From Strongylocentrotus purpuratus (lineage: Eukaryota; Echinodermata; Echinoidea; Camarodonta; Strongylocentrotidae), in NCBI RefSeq assembly GCF_000002235.5, contig NW_022145611.1:10318342-10382341 (forward strand): 64,000 nt of DNA. The letters run 5' to 3'. Shown piece by piece: positions 62,301-64,000 of the stretch. A program made the translations under genes and the position numbers. The notes under the pieces are model-generated. The model saw only the letters and a list, made by a program, of their open reading frames with translations, was not told where the DNA came from and searched no databases. The stretch's first letter is position 1. Each line of letters opens with the position of its first letter.

Positions 62301-64000
62301 ATCACAACACTATCCTTGGATGACTGTAGAAGTGTTGAATCGTTGCTGGAGTCTGTTGTAAATAGGTGCCATTTGACCGGTTCATCATTGGATGGATAAG
62401 CTACTTTGACTAGGATAGGTTCTTCATGGACATTAATTTTAAAGTGCATTTGCTGTTCAGCATGAGGTTCTTGTGTTCTGATATCACTACCAGGCTGTCT
62501 AAGATCGTCAATCGTGTCACTTGATGCACTGGAGACCTTCTTGGTTGTTACATGGTGTGCAGATTCATTGTTATCCAAAATACTTTGATCATCTGTATTC
62601 ATTCCTTGATCTTTCTTAAGGTTGACCTTCATTGGTTGGACTTTCTGAGCAACTGGATCATGAGCATGTCTGTTGCTTTGAGTGTTATCAACAACAGCTG
62701 CATTAGGTTTAGGACGATTGGGATGTACCAATTGGATTCTCTGCTGTGCTGCTTCCACTGATATAGAGGGCTGTGGATCTACACATTTCTTATCTTTTTG
62801 CTCTGGCCTTAATACGTCCTTCCTCATACTTTCAATTTCAGAACTTTGTTGCGATAGGAGTCCTTCAGATTCCATTATTCTGGAAAGCATTGCTGGCACG
62901 GACTGTTCAGGAAGGTGGATGGGATGCTTGGTACAGGTCTCACTTACATGGACTATGGGCAAATCTTTGGTAGTAATTGCTTTATTTCTGACACATCTGG
63001 GCTCCTCTAATCTATTCTGGTCATGATCAGCATTTCCATTATATTGAGTGCTGATATCAAGAACTGGTTCCTTAGGGTCTGGTTGATTATGATTTTCGCC
63101 TAGGGTCCCTTGCGGTAGTTGCTCCTTATTAGGAGATGGCGCTGGATCTGTATCCATTCTGTAATTTTGCTCATGCCTACATGTGTTCTCTCTCTTGGTC
63201 TCATGAGAAAGGGGTCCTTCTGATTCTCCTAACTTGGAAAGCATTGCTGGCAGGGAGTTTTCAGGCAGGTGAACAGGATTTCTGATACAGTTCTCACTAA
63301 CTTGATATTTTGGTATGTCTTGTTCAGCCATTGCTTTGTCTTCATCACATATGGGCTGCTCTACTTTATGTTGATTGTGGGTTGGGGATTGACCATGTGG
63401 CTGTTCAACTTGAGACTCATATTTCCCCTTCAGAGTGTTTTCAAGATTGCTATCATTTTCCTCCACCTTCTCAAAAAGTAAGGGCAAGCTCACTTGGGAA
63501 GGTAAATGCACTATGTCAACTGTGATCTTTTCTGATACATGCCTCTTCAAAGGTTTGCAATTGTCACTGTCATTTGTATAGGTGATAGGACTGTCATAAA
63601 CTCCTGCATATTTCAATGGAAGTTCCTTCTCTCTCTCTTTAGCTTCATCATGACCTTCAGTTGATGGAATAGACTCCTCATGAATATCACTATCTCTTTC
63701 AATTGGGCTCTCATCACCTTCGACAAACAATTCTTTTAATCTCTGGGTTGAAGAAACCATATTCTCTTCCAGCTGAACCTTTGAAGAATGAATAACCTCT
63801 GTTACCCTTGGTGTTAGATGTGGAATGCTGGATGGTCTAGTAACTTCCAAACTTAAATCTTGGCCTTCGTCTTCAGCTGGAGATGGGTCGTGTTTATCTA
63901 CCGATCTGGATTGTCCGGCATCATCAACGCCCACTGTTCCAACGGGAGACATGTCAGAGTGTTTCACTTCAGGAACTTTGAAAGGGGACATTGCTGATTC
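50304..64000 (-). CDS. STARD9: STARD9-like START-domain protein, 3' part (5' end beyond window)
   Basis: Exons in transcript order: 64000(open)-58175, 57830-57188, 54978-54917, 52961-52894, 52166-52001, 51340-51218, 50570-50304 (stop). All junctions keep phase and use GT-AG. The first is a giant exon of at least 1,942 codons, open through the window edge. It is rich in S, P, E, D and T and presumably disordered. The last five exons encode a START lipid-binding domain (CKTHSPTSPINSYIGIGIIK, YVKNPVCRQIYDPMLK, GGDLQVVYMVFKTD, GMEHCRVTHLSQVNLQGDLQ, ending IIQIGDA). A huge disordered exon followed by a C-terminal START domain is characteristic of STARD9, a kinesin-3-related protein reported to act at centrosomes/lysosomes. 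The motor would lie past base 64000 and cannot be checked. Near the end of the giant exon a helical stretch (MELFLNELREARRMSQSEIS) and basic SP-rich runs (PLRRSPRSSLRKSPSGPQSS) are visible. A different START-family member with a long N-terminus is the main alternative. Confidence 0.85.
50913..51062. mobile_element. MITE with GGGCC(T)TGTTTCAT ends
   Basis: GGGCCTTGTTTCATTAAAC at the left and GTTTATGAAACAGGGCCC at the right are inverted partners; the element is about 150 bp. It lies in the last intron of the STARD9-like gene. It has no coding capacity, and its target duplication is unclear. Confidence 0.65.
52512..52536 (+). repeat. Poly(A) run followed by GGGG
   Basis: About 25 consecutive A residues within an intron of the STARD9-like gene. 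No retroposed sequence is evident beside it. Confidence 0.9.
52962..54916 (-). other. STARD9: Intron of the STARD9-like gene
   Basis: No further exon is required, because phases on either side agree. It contains an interrupted purine/(GA)n tract at about 54045-54260, whose long minus-strand serine/leucine-rich frame is compositional. Confidence 0.55.
54979..57187 (-). other. STARD9: Intron of the STARD9-like gene with a family A MITE
   Basis: Phase 1 on both sides supports direct joining of 57188 to 54978. Apart from the element at 55358-55517 and a poly-G run near 55689, I see nothing coding. Confidence 0.5.
55358..55517. mobile_element. TA-flanked MITE, family A copy 3
   Basis: TACAGTGAAACCTGTCTATA on the left and GTTTGACAGTA on the right, flanked by TA. 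Read inverted, it aligns end to end with the 160-bp element at 15310-15469 with scattered substitutions. Confidence 0.8.
58175..64000 (-). CDS. STARD9: Giant disordered exon of the STARD9-like gene (partial)
   Basis: Single open frame of 5,826 bases with no stop, ending at GAG/GTAAGT. Counting from the first in-window Met (base 63991), the motif [VI]HLPE.S.PAML appears at about residues 240-251 and 358-369 (62-65% similar blocks with ESEG.LS after them). A weaker relative, VHLPSQVSLPLLFEKV, lies at about 161-176. A second repeat family (TSP.E..AEQRS..NTSTTTDD-type) occurs twice in tandem near 61545-61760. An SSIP tetrapeptide at about residues 54-57 could be an SxIP end-binding motif; this is weak inference. 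The protein segment is otherwise low-complexity and acidic. Confidence 0.85.

Overview
This is a eukaryotic window: AT-rich, with spliced genes, long introns, microsatellites, poly-C/poly-G runs and many short DNA-transposon relics. Gene content (a BRMS1L ortholog with an AT-AC U12-type intron, a TMEM229B ortholog, and a STARD9-like gene with one giant disordered exon before a START domain) points to a metazoan. Compact introns and heavy MITE load suggest a marine invertebrate deuterostome, most likely an echinoderm; that placement is inference from sequence style.

Layout. 1-3.7 kb: transposon relics, two long foldback hairpins and two orphan exon candidates on the minus strand. 3.7-10.1 kb: intergenic, with several MITEs and a GC-rich island. 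10.1-22 kb (minus): BRMS1L, nine coding exons, 318 aa, a Sin3/HDAC corepressor subunit; its introns carry at least five TIR elements. 22-26.9 kb: low-complexity intergenic DNA with a reverse-transcriptase relic fused to a tRNA-like sequence. 26.9-36.1 kb (minus): a spliced gene I do not recognise, encoding a 336-aa single-pass type III membrane protein with a short ectodomain, an NPAY motif and a long basic/serine-rich tail. 36.1-41.1 kb: repeat-rich intergenic DNA with an unusual array built from the word ACCAGTTG. 41.1-45.9 kb (plus): TMEM229B (167 aa) with a probable long 3' UTR. 46-64 kb (minus): the 3' half of a STARD9-like gene, at least 2,384 codons in the window; its kinesin motor, if present, lies beyond base 64000.

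The genes are not an operon and do not obviously form a pathway. BRMS1L is a nuclear corepressor subunit, TMEM229B a multipass membrane protein, and STARD9 a kinesin-family lipid-binding-domain protein. TMEM229B and STARD9 are tail to tail. The unknown membrane-protein gene and TMEM229B are head to head about 5 kb apart.

The most notable observations are: (1) a decayed tandem array of copies of the terminal START-domain exon immediately 3' of the STARD9-like stop codon, one copy keeping 41 codons plus a stop at the equivalent position; (2) a textbook AT-AC minor-spliceosome intron in BRMS1L; (3) the uncharacterised type III membrane protein; (4) the ACCAGTTG array; and (5) a Harbinger-like element in a BRMS1L intron carrying a perfect DR1 nuclear-receptor motif. 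All exon models are my own reading of splice signals and reading-frame phase, without transcript data.
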